Shown in pieces: positions 13,201 to 22,365 of a stretch of DNA of 64,000 nucleotides. Position 1 is the first letter of the stretch; each line of letters starts with the position of its first letter. Under the pieces are notes generated by a model. The model made no database searches. It was not told where the DNA came from and saw only the letters and a list, made by a program, of their open reading frames with translations. The position numbers and the translations under genes were made by a program. The DNA is from Symsagittifera roscoffensis (taxonomy: Eukaryota > Xenacoelomorpha > Acoela > Convolutidae): assembly GCF_963678635.1 (NCBI RefSeq), contig NC_087067.1, forward strand, positions 38,659,682 through 38,723,681, given 5' to 3'.

Positions 13201-16200
13201 CCAATTAAGAAAGCGGAAATGAGGCGTACAAATGTGATTGAATTCTGGTACATTTGGCCTAGAGGAAACGGCTACGCCTGGGACGGCGGATGTCCTAATG
13301 TAAAAATTCAGCCCAAACTGAAAAAAAAAACGTTTAAAATATAGTCCGCCGATAATTTTTCTTCTGCCGGCTTAATTGGCACATCGCGGAAGTGTTTTTG
13401 TGCTCGAAGCTGTTTTCACTGTAGTTGCTAATGCTTTCGTGTTTTCCTTTTAATTTGCAAGTTTACTAGCCCTGATTAAAAGTAATGAACGTGGTGAAGA
13501 CTCTTATGTAGGTCTTGGTGACTTTTTTTGTTTTTTTTTCAGGAAAAATTCCAAAAAATGTTCACGCTTAATTTTGATTTTTAGCGGTTTGGCTTGTGTG
13601 ATTTCTTTCTTAATTCAGTGCATTTCCTTAAAAGGAAGGCAAAATCCACTATTGCACAGCAAAAGTGTAAAGGTCACGAGAAACCTGATCGACTTCTACT
13701 TTCGAAAGTGGGTTTTAATTATCAGATTTTCCAGCGAAATACAATCTTTACGTATTGATCCAGTTTTTTCAATTTGAGTTAATGTCATCAAAAAAGTATC
13801 AATCATAAATTGTTCTAGGAATTCAAAGACGTTTAAAGCCATCTCTTTTTTTCTTTGAAATTGGAAGGCTGAAGTTTTGTCAAGAAAAAAGTCAGTTTTT
13901 TTTTCTGTTTCTTTGCGTTCATTACTTTTCTCCAACTATTTATCCTGTTTCTTGTTCGGTTTAACAATTTATTTGACTTAATTGATTTCGGCTTATGTTT
14001 TTTGACGTAGTGATATACTTTTCCGTCGTATGAATGGAGACAAAATGTTTACGCCTCTGCCCCTCCGAAAACAAAACAACGAAAGTCTTAGATTTTTAGA
14101 TTTTTAAAGCTGAAAGCTTGCCATGGCAAAAGTTAGTTTCGACTCAACGGTGAAATACCCCAGTTTTGTCGACTCTAATGCTGCTCGATAAAAGTTGCTG
14201 AGTTTTATTGGACTTCAGCAATTGCTCGACCTGCCTGTTTTCCTCAAATTCAACAAAATTTGTGGCAGATTTATGAATGGTTGTTGCGATTTTGCCCTCT
14301 TAGAATCCGCTCGTTAAATGAAAGCTTATTTAATGCTAGTGTTTGTGTTTTTCGACAGTTTTTCTGAAATCATTTTTTTTTTCATACGTAGTGATTTGTA
14401 TAATAATGCCAGTCTTGTAGTGTATAAAAAATGTGCCAGTCACAAAAGGTTCTTGAAATTTAAAAAGCTTCGTCCAAAAAATATATCACGTCCAAGTTTT
14501 GATAACTTTTGTTTATTTTTCTTATCACAGTTTGGTTTTCACTGTAGTTTTCATGATTAAGTGTCATTGAATGTAGTGTATTAGTCGTGATGATTTTTTA
14601 CAGGAAGAAGTCTTAAATTTTATGCACACCTAAATTTGATTTTCTCGCGGTTTGGCTTTTATTTTAAGTTGGTTCATTTTCTTTATTAACAGGAAGGAAA
14701 GCTAATCAAAGAGCCAAAAAGAAGAGGTCGCAAAAAACGTTAAAGAATTTTAGTTTAAAAATGGATTTTCTTTTTTGGGTTTCAAGGTTTTGGTTTTTGT
14801 CCAGTTTTCTCATAAATTGTTCTTGATATCATAAATAGTTATCAGAAATTATATTTGAAATTCTAAGAGCTTCAAGGGTATATTTTTACTTTTAAATTCG
14901 AAATTTGAAGTGTTTTCTGGAGTTCATTGACACTTTTCCAACTGTCTGTTGGCATTGCTTTATTACTCTTCAGTGGGCAGTTTTGTTATCTCTTACCAAA
15001 TTTGGTGTAGATGTCCATTCGTGGACTATCCCTACCAGAGCAGTGTGTATTGGAGTCACTGGGAGAGGATGCAGTTCAACAGGGCCTACAATAGACTCGG
15101 AAAAGACTTCTTCCTCATATCCAAAGAGGTAAGCATCAGCAAGTTAACCACCTCCACCCTTTCCAACGTCAACATCACAGTCGGGTTGGGATTTTTTAAT
15201 TGATTATGAAACAACACTTCTAGCTGATCAGAATCGAGTAATTCATACAGTACTGAGCAATTTTTTGGAATTAATTCTTGGTAGTAAAATTTTAACTTGA
15301 ACAATTTAGAGAGAGAGTGGATGTCAGTTTAGCGCGTTAAACTTTTGTCAGTCGAGACTAAAAAATATAATAGCTATAAATTGTGTTGCTAACGGACTGG
15401 AATATCTAGAAAAAAAAATTGAGGTAATCGAAAACAGGGTTGATATTTTAGTGCCACTTAGTTCGACTGATGTTTAAGAGTCGATAAACGTAGTTCAGAC
15501 TCTTATATAGGTCGCGATGATTTTTTTTATTTCAGTAAAAGTTGTTAATTAACTTTTTTGGGGGTTTGATTTTTGATTTTGCTCCAAGTTCAACTCATTT
15601 GCTTTCTTAAAATGAAGGCAAACTCCACTATCGAGCAGCAAAAGTAGCAAATTTACGATAAACGTGATCGACTTCTAGTTTCGAAAGTGGAATTTAATTT
15701 TCAGATTTCCCAGAGAAACGAAAATTTTACTCATTGATCCAGTTTTCTCAAATTAGGTTTATTTTTTATCAAAAAAGTGTCAATCATAAATTGTTCTTGA
15801 AGTTCAAAGGTCTTTTATGGCATGTTGGTTTTTCTTTGAAATTCGAAAGTTGAGTTTTTTTTTAAAAAAAAGTCAGAATTTTTTCTGTTTACTTGTGTTC
15901 ATTGGCTGTTTTTCAACTATCTGTTTGCTATGTTTATAATTTCAGCTAATCGAAAACGGTGGTGTTCTCTTAGTGCAGCTTATTTAGCTAATGTTTAAGA
16001 GCTGATGAACGTAGCTCAGACTCTTATATAGGTCGCGATGAGTTTTTTCGTTTTAGGCTCAAATTTACGTTATCGGTGTTTGATTTTTGATTTTGTTAAG
16101 CTCAGGGGTCTTCTTATTTATTCGCCCAAATTTCTGAATTTTGCGATTTTGTAATACTCAATGTATAAATGCAGAGAACAAAACAATGAGCGCACTGATT

Positions 16201-19200
16201 GATTTAGCCGAATTTTAAGCAGGTTTGAAGGTAGTTATTTTTTCCTGAAGCAATTTTCTGTTTTTTTTTGGTCTTTACTTTTGCGAAGCTAATGTGTTAG
16301 AACGAACCTTCTTTTTTCCAACCTAAGTAGCAATCTTTGGTGCGGCAATTTTATGGCGCGGTACCCCAATAATTGCCGCACCAATGGGGCACCTTTACAT
16401 TTTTTTTGATAGCATGTGCTTTGACATTCAAGTAGTAATAAATTAACACTGTTGATCCATTTTTAAATTCATCAAATGAAACTATTTGTTTCAAACAACA
16501 TCACAATAATAAAAACTCGGTTTCAGAAAATTTCTAACTCATTATATCTTGCAATTTTTTGAAATGTATAATTATTACAATGTGGCTTAATGCTTTGCTA
16601 TTTGTTACATGCTAAGTTAGTGTGGGTGCCTTCAGTTTGTTATATTCCAAATTTTTAATTGCTAAATTGAGTCTATTTCTATTTGGTGCTGAATCCCATT
16701 GGCAATTTGTTAGCATATGTAGCTGCTTTATTGGTTTTTCTGTTGTTAAGATTGATCTTTATTAATAAATCGACAAAAAATATGTTGAAGTAATGTTTTT
16801 TGGGCGAATAAGTTCAAGGCCCAAGTTGTTCTTTTCCTTTGATTTTTTTTTGAAATTCGAAAGTTGATTTTTTTTATAACAAATTTTAGTATTTTTTTCT
16901 GTTTAGTTGCATTCATTTGCTCTTTTCCAACTTTCTGTTGGCTATGTTTATCAGAATATCAGTCGAAAAATTTTGATCTGATGACTTTATTTGTGATTGT
17001 TTCAGCTGAGAAGCAAAAGTATCCGGCAGATTGTGGAATACTATTACGACTGGAAGGTGCTGTGTCCGAACGAGACCACCCCTGAAGGAGGGGAGGGAGA
17101 AGATTACTCAATGCCAGTGGAAGACACATGCGATGATGAGATATTCACACACGGGACCGAGAGTTTCAAAAATTTGACCCTCACACAACAGGTGAGTCAT
17201 CATTTACCTGATGATAGGGTAAGGTTCAACTGATGATAATTACAAAACTAGTAAAATTGACTATAAAATTGTTTGTTAAGGTTGTATTGTGCTGTTAAAT
17301 TGTTTTTTTGAGAAGATTTATCTTTACTTAGGAAACGAACAGATCTAGTGTGTTTTTGATAGTTTTGATCGTTAAACAAATGCAGATGAACTGAAATTTG
17401 GTTCGGAAGAAGTATTGGTTTTGGATGCTTTTAAATACAATACTTAATTAATTCTAATATGTTCAGGATGAGATAGAAGATCCGCTGGCGCATTTAAATT
17501 CCGGTCGAAATGGCGAAGAAGTGCTCGGCAAACGTCGCAGACTGAGTCGTTCATGCGAGCTGGAAAACGAAGTGACCAGAAAAGAGGCCAGGCTTGACCT
17601 GCTCTCGAATCCGCACTCTGTGCATTCTTACACTTCGTCCGAGAAACCGAAAAGTAGCGAGGAAGTCTCGAATGATTCTGATCTGTGGTCGTTCAGTTCC
17701 GTAGACCAACTTCCCTACTTCAGCAACAGAAGTGAGGAGCCATCATTTGCATCGTTCAGCTCAATCGAATCGGCAATCAGTAAGAAGGCAATGTCAAATG
17801 AGTCATCATCAGGAGCTGGACTGACATCATCGGCATCAGTAGCAGGCGAACTGCAATTGGTGCCGAATGTGAGTGTGGGCGTGTCGGGTGGCTCCAATCA
17901 GAAGACGACAACAACAACTGCCGATTGCTCATATTTTCCATGTAAACTATGCGGAAAGTGAGTTCATAATTTTCTTTCGGATAGTTGAAACAATTTGTGG
18001 TGCTGCTTGAGAATTATTTTTCTCTGCGCAGAAAAAAATAAACCTTCTTCTCTAAAATCAGGAGAAAATGTGTTTCCGTAATTATTGGGCGGTGTAACAA
18101 TTCTTTAACTTACTAAGCTCGAACAGTTATTTAGTTAGTTTAATAAGGATGGAGACTATTATGTATTGTAGTAACTGAATAGATTTTGAAACTGACGATT
18201 ATCTTTAAGTCATCAAATATTGCGAACATTGAGTAACATGAAATGGTTTATTTTGTTACTCCGACTATTCATGATGTGAAGTTATGGTTGTTTTTAAGGA
18301 TCTTCCACAAAGTGAAGAGTCGCAACGCTCATATGAAGTCACACAGTCTGAAAGTATTGGCCGAGAGAGAAGCGAACGCAGTTTTGAAAAGCGCCGCGTC
18401 AGGTGCTCTGTCTACCGCGCAACAGCAACTTCACTCGGCCACGACAGAAAACAGTATTAGTAATAATAGTAACATAACGAATTCTAGTTTAGACCACAAA
18501 TTCACAGTGGAAGCCTTAGCCATGGCACAGCCGCCTGTCAAGTTCTCAGCTGAAATGTTCGAAAATGAAAGTTTGGCTACATCTACAAGAATGCGTGAAC
18601 AGATTCGAACGGGATCATTTGCGCCAAGTGGAGCGACTGGAAATTTCACGACAGCGGTTTTAGGAGTAGGCGGCGACCTGTTAGGTGCGAGCGGAAAGCA
18701 AAAAGGCCACTCTAGCAGATCATCATCGCATATGCCGATTCAGAATCAAGCACAGGTGATTAAACAGGAGTCTATCACAGGTGGAAATAATCAGCAGATT
18801 GTTCATCATCCAGGCATGCACAATTTGAAACACCACAGGGTATCCGTATCTTCGGCACATGTAACCTCAGCTTCCTCATCATCATCCTTACCACACACGG
18901 TGTCCCAATTTCACCTGAATCCAGCATCAGTATCTTCGTATCCTAACGTTAGTAGTGTAGCGACCAGACATGGACTTGGACCACTAACCTGTAACACACT
19001 ACCAAATCAGACTCAAAACCAGAGCGATTTAGTTCCTGGTAACAACTCGGTCCAACAAATGACCTCGCCTAATTTTCCAGCACAGTCACAACTGGCTTTG
19101 AATGCAGCGAATGTGGGCAATGTGCATCATTTGAGAGGTCACCGATTAATCAATAGAGCTCATATATCACCTAACAATACTCAGTTCATGAACCACAACC

Positions 19201-19220
19201 AACAACAACATCATCACTAG
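890..19220 (+). CDS. MIDEAS: MIDEAS/TRERF1/ZNF541-like ELM2-SANT corepressor, nine exons
   Basis: Exons: 890-1206, 7573-7768, 10909-11066, 11951-12354, 12701-12851, 15011-15128, 17006-17191, 17467-17957, 18299-19220. All eight introns are GT-AG and every phase matches, giving 2943 nt (980 residues plus stop). Visible parts: a Ser/His/Gly-rich N-terminus; a conserved block with YTPPPML and NGSGLF (residues about 267-283), known just upstream of ELM2 in MIDEAS and TRERF1; ELM2 at about 305-400; SANT at about 419-466; a C2H2 finger with Cys669, Cys672, His685 and His689; and a Ser/His/Asn/Gln-rich C-terminus. Known of the family: ELM2-SANT binds and activates HDAC1/2, and with DNTTIP1 it forms the nuclear MiDAC complex. 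Which of the three vertebrate paralogues it matches best is unclear; an invertebrate would probably have one pre-duplication gene. The start at 890 is the first ATG of the exon, but further 5' exons could lie before the window. Confidence 0.88.
1378..2137 (+). repeat. Interspersed repeat family D, longest copy
   Basis: Shares a left block (CGGTTGCTGCGCAAG), a middle block (CGTGTGATGAAATGATCTGA, then CATAGTATAATAGG) and a GTGGCGCTAAAAA block with the copy at 58562. The right part ends in TTTCAATGGTCGGAACAA; its last ~95 bp is an imperfect ~47-bp tandem duplication (ACACCCGAA...GTCAGAACAAAA, then again). Boundaries are approximate. Confidence 0.5.
2555..3132 (+). repeat. Repeat family A: a 5' fragment (2555-2670) and a full copy (2698-3132)
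   Basis: The fragment carries the 5' motif AGTGTCAATGAAC and the T-run plus CAG. The full copy runs from AGCAATGAACGTGG to CCAACTGTCAGTTGGCTATG with all middle blocks (TCGCGGTTTGACTTTTGATT, AAAAGGAAGACAAACCCCAC, ACGTGATCGACTTCTAATTT). Confidence 0.8.
3565..3885 (+). repeat. Repeat family A, 3' two-thirds copy
   Basis: Starts at the AAAGGAAGGCAAACTCC block and ends at CCAACTGTCTGTTGGCTTAG. Confidence 0.75.
4082..4722 (+). repeat. Repeat family A: three 3' halves in tandem (~215-bp period)
   Basis: Three head-to-tail units (about 4082-4275, 4276-4492, 4493-4722). Each runs through TCTAGAAATTCAAAGAGC-like and TTTCCTTGCGTT-like blocks to a CCAAC(A/T)GTCxGTxGGCTA end. This looks like local unequal exchange or replication slippage within one copy. 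Confidence 0.75.
5227..5956. mobile_element. Foldback MITE, Tc1/mariner-like, copy 1
   Basis: Two near-perfect inverted arms of about 310 bp (5227-5542 and 5646-5956) flank a ~100-bp centre. The termini are CAGTGCTGATTTAAATTATC and its complement, with TA on both sides (5225-5226, 5957-5958), the target-site duplication of IS630/Tc1/mariner elements. No transposase is encoded. It sits in intron 1 of the ELM2-SANT gene. Confidence 0.85.
6925..7130 (+). repeat. Interspersed repeat family D, short copy
   Basis: Contains GCCGGTTGCTGTGCAAGTAG with a CTGTGC/GCACAG hairpin, the GTTCCGAACACATTCATAAA block and TGGTCGGAAC near the end. A related scrap lies at 7436-7490. Confidence 0.5.
7573..7768 (+). 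CDS. ELM2-SANT gene, exon 2
   Basis: Encodes residues 106-171 (SPVAGMSGSDEDAG onward), Ser-rich and probably disordered. The acceptor after 7572 is chosen over the AG at 7579-7580 because only it keeps phase with exon 1 (AG + G gives Arg). The donor AAG|GTTGGA is weak but phase 0, and joins correctly to exon 3. Confidence 0.78.
8390..8760 (+). repeat. Repeat family A, diverged copy in intron 2
   Basis: Holds the TTTTTCGCGGTTTGACTGAT, CCAGCGGAATATAAAATTTA and CAACCAACTGTTGGCTAGGT blocks in the same order and orientation as the other copies. Confidence 0.7.
8890..9640 (+). repeat. Diverged tandem array with GCGGCTA blocks
   Basis: A motif like AGCTCCTCTGTGTAAGCGGC recurs near 8905, 9070, 9170, 9335, 9395 and 9575, separated by similar T-rich text (for example TTTTTGAAACTTTTCGACTT near 9265 and 9490). 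It reads as an old, irregular tandem repeat. No coding frame persists. Confidence 0.5.
9650..10497. other. Intron 2 remainder, no element recognised
   Basis: AT-rich sequence up to the assembly gap, with no recognisable exon. The open frame at 10121-10363 has no splice context or motif and is treated as chance. Confidence 0.4.
10498..10697. other. Assembly gap (200 N)
   Basis: Exactly 200 unresolved bases inside intron 2. The round length suggests a placeholder of unknown true size. A family A copy is cut by its right edge. Confidence 0.98.
10698..10886 (+). repeat. Repeat family A, 3' part, abutting exon 3
   Basis: Runs from the TTTTTCTCAAATTGAGTTAA block to ACAACTGTCTATTGGCTATT and ends about 22 bp before the exon 3 acceptor. 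The 5' part is lost in the gap. Confidence 0.75.
10909..11066 (+). CDS. ELM2-SANT gene, exon 3
   Basis: Encodes residues 172-223 plus two bases, including a Pro-rich start (VPRQPQPP) and a basic stretch (SIKRKSKPTPLKI), matching in position the basic/proline block before ELM2 in MIDEAS-type proteins. The acceptor follows TTTTTACAG; the donor is AAG|GTAACA. A copy of the intronic repeat ends only about 20 bp before this acceptor. Confidence 0.82.
11067..11950. other. Intron 3 of ELM2-SANT gene, no element recognised
   Basis: AT-rich intron with no obvious repeat copy, hairpin or RNA gene. A short direct repeat (AAACATCGAAACG twice, near 11820-11850) is the only local structure noticed. Confidence 0.5.
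11951..12354 (+). CDS. ELM2-SANT gene, exon 4: PPPML block and first half of ELM2
   Basis: Encodes residues 224-358 plus one base. It holds IPYTPPPMLNPLRNGSG, the best diagnostic of the MIDEAS/TRERF1 family, and the ELM2 opening INVGQKFQADIPDL (305-318), later DRSVHLWSP. A Ser/Ala-rich insertion (about 319-335) sits between the two ELM2 motifs. The donor is the strong GTGAGT at 12355. A second in-phase acceptor at about 11967 would shorten the exon start by five residues. Confidence 0.9.
12701..12851 (+). CDS. ELM2-SANT gene, exon 5: second half of ELM2
   Basis: Encodes residues 359-408: EDYFALSQSC, the glycine turn NGGGSNVELA and the helix SIKAALRMLLRR, the usual C-terminal ELM2 pattern (acidic start, GGG(T/S)N, then a hydrophobic helix). 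The acceptor follows a T9 tract and CAG; the donor is CAAG|GTCAGT. It ends with two bases, which join directly to exon 6 (AG + A, Arg) and skip the possible exon at 13182. Confidence 0.88.
12957..13007 (+). repeat. Short tandem duplication (~25 bp, two copies)
   Basis: ACACTGTGCACGCAGAATTG followed by TGAACT occurs twice head to tail, with essentially no divergence, in the intron after exon 5. Confidence 0.85.
13068..13165 (+). repeat. Repeat family A, 5' fragment
   Basis: Contains GGTGTCAATGAACGAAATGA and a T-run with TTTTTTTCAGGA, matching the 5' block of family A. Confidence 0.5.
13475..13945 (+). repeat. Repeat family A, near full-length copy
   Basis: Begins AAAAGTAATGAACGTGGTGA and passes through the TTTTTTTTCAGGAAAAA, AAAAGGAAGGCAAAATCCAC and CCTGATCGACTTCTACTTTC blocks to CTTTTCTCCAACTATTTATC. 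Confidence 0.85.
14555..14958 (+). repeat. Repeat family A, copy ending ~53 bp before exon 6
   Basis: Starts AAGTGTCATTGAATGTAGTG, is diverged in the middle, and ends TTTTCCAACTGTCTGTTGGC. The exon 6 acceptor follows about 53 bp later. Confidence 0.75.
15011..15128 (+). CDS. ELM2-SANT gene, exon 6: first half of SANT
   Basis: Encodes residues 409-448: DYPYQSSVYWSHWERMQFN and then GKDFFLISKE. Human MIDEAS/TRERF1 have a similar DYxYxxSDxW lead-in and a KDFF motif here (family knowledge from memory). The acceptor is GGTGTAG|A; the donor is GAG|GTAAGC. The linker from the end of ELM2 to this motif is then about ten residues, as in vertebrate homologues. Confidence 0.88.
15465..15935 (+). repeat. 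Repeat family A, near full-length copy in intron 6
   Basis: Runs from AAGAGTCGATAAACGTAGTT to TTTTTCAACTATCTGTTTGC with all internal blocks in order. Confidence 0.85.
16103..16825. mobile_element. hAT-like non-autonomous DNA transposon
   Basis: The left end CAGGGGTCTTCTTATTTATT continues into CGCCCAAA; the right end reads inverted as CTTGGGCCTTGAACTTATTC continuing into GCCC, an imperfect ~24-bp terminal inverted repeat with a hAT-style CAGGGG start. No transposase and no clear 8-bp target duplication are seen, so the family assignment is tentative. Confidence 0.55.
16337..16384. repeat. Perfect 14-bp inverted repeat (hairpin)
   Basis: TTGGTGCGGCAATT at 16337-16350 is exactly complementary to AATTGCCGCACCAA at 16371-16384, with a 20-base loop. 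It lies inside the hAT-like element. Confidence 0.8.
17006..17191 (+). CDS. ELM2-SANT gene, exon 7: SANT recognition helix
   Basis: Encodes residues 449-510, starting LRSKSIRQIVEYYYDWK, the third SANT helix with the conserved VEYYYxWK motif, followed by an acidic segment. Acceptor TTTCAG|C and donor CAG|GTGAGT are both strong and phase 0 on each side. Confidence 0.92.
17467..17957 (+). CDS. ELM2-SANT gene, exon 8
   Basis: Encodes residues 511-673 plus two bases: a basic patch (GKRRRLSRS), a long Ser-rich low-complexity region and the first half of a zinc finger (PCKLCG). The donor at 17958 is GTGAGT. Splitting a C2H2 finger right after its CxxC with an intron is unusual enough to help identify homologues. 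Confidence 0.9.
18299..19220 (+). CDS. ELM2-SANT gene, terminal exon 9: zinc finger and Ser/His/Asn-rich tail
   Basis: Encodes residues 674-980, opening IFHKVKSRNAHMKSH. This completes a CX2C-X12-HX3H finger like the single C-terminal finger of TRERF1/MIDEAS/ZNF541. The rest is low complexity (Ser, Asn, Gln, His) and ends in NQQQHHH before TAG. Confidence 0.9.
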
Positions 19221-19390
19221 TGATGCAACCATGCGTGCTCAACTGTTTGCTCAGCTGCTGTTGCCTGCTTGTTTGATTGGAACTGCTTTTCAGTTTGAAC
19301 TCACCACATTTAGTTACTGGTTGATTGCTGACATCATCTAACAGTTGTTTGACTGGAATCTGCATCCTAATAGAGGTTGTTTCATCTTAC

Positions 19391-19396
19391 ATTAAA
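19391..19396 (+). terminator. Possible polyadenylation signal ATTAAA
   Basis: An ATTAAA hexamer lies about 170 bp after the stop of the ELM2-SANT gene and before the next repeat copy at 19442. The motif is short, so support is weak. Confidence 0.35.
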
Positions 19397-19441
19397 ATAT
19401 CTGTTTTAACTACTGTTAAAATAACTACTGTACGAACGAAG

Positions 19442-19932
19442 TGATTTTTAAGTGCAATGAACGTAGTGATTACTTTATGTAGGTCTTTGTTTTTTTTGTT
19501 GTTTTTTTTTTCAGGAAAAAGTCTTGAAATTATTTGTTCTCGTTCAATTTTGATTTTTTGCCTTTGTTCGATTAATGACTTTTCTTCAAATTTATTGCAT
19601 TTTCTTTGTTAAAAGGAAGGCAAACTCCACTTTCAAACAGAAAAAATGTAAAGGTCACAAAAACGTGATCGACTTCTAATTTCGAAGATGGAGCTTTATT
19701 ATCGGGTTACCCAGCGAAATAAAAATTTAACCTTTTGATCCGATTGCCTCGAATTGGCTTTATTTTATCAAAAAATGGTCGAACATAAATTGTTCGTGAA
19801 TTTCGAAGAGCTTTAGGGACATATATTTTTTCTTTAAAACTTGCAATTTGAATTTTTTTTTTCAAAAAATAAGTCAATTCTTTTTCTGCTTCCTTGCGTT
19901 CATTACTCTTTTCCAACTGTTAGTTGGCTATG
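19442..19932 (+). repeat. Repeat family A, full copy in the 3' flank
   Basis: Runs from AAGTGCAATGAACGTAGTGA through GGAAGGCAAACTCCACTTTC to TTTTCCAACTGTTAGTTGGC, about 220 bp after the stop codon. The family is therefore not strictly intronic. Confidence 0.85.
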
Positions 19933-20205
19933 TTCCTTTATATAGGCATTGATGATGTTTTTCTTTTTGTCTGGATAAGTTGATCAAGCTCAAATTTTTT
20001 TTTGCTGTTGGATTCATGAATATTTTTGCTCACTAAATGAATTAGCTAAATAGAAGGTAAATTGCTATCTTAAATAAAGAAGGTGGTGATGGAGCGAAGA
20101 GACTTGAACTAAATTTAGGTTCGATGTCATTTTAATTTTCAGAAATGCACTAGGTGGATTAAAACAATTAAACTACATATTGAGAGATGCATGCGTATTT
20201 AGACA

Positions 20206-20275
20206 GGCAGCTATGGCTTAGCGATTAATATGGGCATATTTTTAGCCGGAAGCTGTGTATCGAATCCTTTAGTCT
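20206..20275 (+). ncRNA. tRNA-like relic or SINE head
   Basis: Has an A-box-like TGGCTTAGCGATTAATATGG and a B-box-like GTGTATCGAATCC at tRNA-like spacing, but the acceptor stem does not pair. It is probably a tRNA pseudogene or tRNA-derived SINE fragment. Confidence 0.35.
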
Positions 20276-20694
20276 CTGTAGACTTCTTCTAACAGCTTTC
20301 TATCGAGTTTTCATTTAGCACCAAAACAGTTTTCATCTGCATCAAAACTACTCGCACACCAGAAAGTAACACACAAATCCATTCGCAATTTAAAAAACTT
20401 GCAAGAAATGAAGTAGTTTACCTAAATAACTCTACCACTCACGGTATGTGAAATTGATCTGTTTGGCTGAAACTAAATGGATGCTTGTCATATTTGATAT
20501 CTTAGTTTTGTCCACGAAATTTTTTTAGCTGTTACCAAGTTGGTTTGAAGGTCGAATTTTTTATGCTGTAATGCATTTCTGGAACGCAACTTTCAAGAAT
20601 TCACGCAACAATCAAGAATTCACGCAACTTTCAAATGTCAACGAACTCAAAATGTTGTGTAGACGAACGAAGAGATTGTCACTTATATAAATCG

Positions 20695-20945
20695 TGATGA
20701 TTAAGAAGAATGAACGTAGTGAAAACTCGTATATAGGTCTTGGTGGTTTTTTGTTTTTTAGGCTCAATTTGATTTTTTGATTTTTTCAAGTTCACTTCAT
20801 TTCCTGTGCTGAGAATGAGGCAACATCCACTATCGTACATAAAATAGTAAAGGTCATGAAAAACGTGGTCTACTTCTAGTTTCGAAAGTCGATTTTAGTT
20901 TTTCTGCTTTCTTGCGTGCTGTGTGTTGGCTATATTTCGTTTTTA
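20695..20945 (+). repeat. Repeat family A, internally deleted copy
   Basis: The 5' block (AAGAATGAACGTAGTGAAAA) and the ACGTGGTCTACTTCTAGTTT block are present. The 3' end is a remnant (CTTGCGTGCTGTGTGTTGGC). Confidence 0.65.
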
Positions 20946-22365
20946 AACAAGCATAGCCGTAGTGTGATACTACGATGCAACTTCTTTTAAACCTAATTCG
21001 AAAATAAAAATGGTATTTATTGATGGCACTTTTAAATCAGGAGCCTGCATCGGCACTATAATACCATGTGCTTTGCCAACTGATTTGTGATTAATTATTA
21101 CATGATGCATTTTGCTATTTGTCTCATACAACAGTAAAATTATATGAACTTTTTTCTTAAGTTGTCAAACTCGGTATGTTTTGCGAATAATTTATAAAAA
21201 ATTTGAATTTACACTTACTAATTAATTGCATGTAAAATTAAACTGGTTGCATTTAGCTTATCATATCAAGTTATTACATGCAGAACTTGTGTTTCTGTGC
21301 ATTTTAAAGCTCACAAATCTTTTGCCGCTTTCTCACTTGTGTTTGCGAAGCTGCAGCTTTGCCTGTGTCAAATGATGAAATTTGGTTAATAAGGTAGTTT
21401 TTACGGCTTCCTTAAGTTCATCAATACTTGAATGGAAAATCTAGCTCTTGGCAAATCTAGGTTTTTTCTGCCACTTTTTTCAGTCTTTTTTGAGATTTTG
21501 AATAGGATAGAGCCAATTTTTTGTCTATAGTGTTTTTGTTACACTTTTTGTGACTTAATGAGATGCTCCAGACATTTTGCAGCTATGAATAAACACGACA
21601 TTTTTTGTTTTTGTCCATTTTGCGGCTATGACTAAACACGATATTTGTTTGACGATTCAGGTTTTGGTGATTTTGCGTATTATTAGCGATATCCGTATTC
21701 TTTGCTGCGTGGTTGTAACTATCAGCTATTACATGAAACTATTTAATGCTTAATGGTTTTAATATAGTCAAGCGTAGGTGAATTTATTAGGTTGCTCAAG
21801 TTTTGCCTTTGAAGCGGCAATTGTTGAGCTCAATCCAGCTTTAGGTGAAATAATCTTCTTCAATGCTTTTTGTTCAAGCGTTTTTCCTAACTGCTTTGCT
21901 ATGAAATATTCATGTAAGGGGATCAAGAACATGAGTGTTCTACCAAGGTTTTGACACAGTAATGATTTTAGACAACTTAAATCATTTTCTTAGTTGTTCT
22001 AATTGAATAAACGTTGAATAAAAATTAATTGAATAGAAGTTTCTGTCATAAAAGTCTTGAGCGAATAGAAATATAAAAAAATCGTAATCCAAAAATAAAA
22101 ATTAGGTTTTTCCAAATGGGTGTCCTCGAATATTCTGCGTCCTAACAGTTTGTAGCACAATCATGCTAGAGTAATTGGCAATATTCTGTAATTGGTCATT
22201 AAAAACCTGCAGACAATTTCATCGGAACTTAAGTGTATTAGCGCTAAATAAGTTTCAGCGTTTAATTTGCTAAAAGATTCGTTTAGTTTTTTAAACAGTT
22301 TTTCTAGTTAGATTTTGGTTTTTTTCAAATAGGCCTTTTTTCAAATAGGCTTTGATTGAATTTTT
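20946..22365. other. Intergenic stretch, nothing recognised
   Basis: AT-rich DNA between repeat copies with no exon-like GC rise, RNA gene or clear element. Confidence 0.4.

Larger units (their letters stand above)
15990..16950 (+). repeat. Repeat family A, copy interrupted by a DNA transposon
   Basis: The 5' block (15990-16102, AGAGCTGATGAACGTAGCTC) and the 3' block (about 16826-16950, ending CCAACTTTCTGTTGGCTATG) are separated by the hAT-like element at 16103. Middle blocks are missing, so insertion and deletion both occurred. The copy ends about 55 bp before the exon 7 acceptor. Confidence 0.7.

Noticed and set aside
13182-13299. Open stretch with good splice sites reading KKAEMRRTNVIEFWYIWPRG, in phase with exon 5
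   Set aside because: Its 118 nt end in phase 0, but exon 6 needs phase 2, so inclusion breaks the frame. Skipping it gives the expected ~10-residue ELM2-SANT linker. At most it is an alternative or poison exon.
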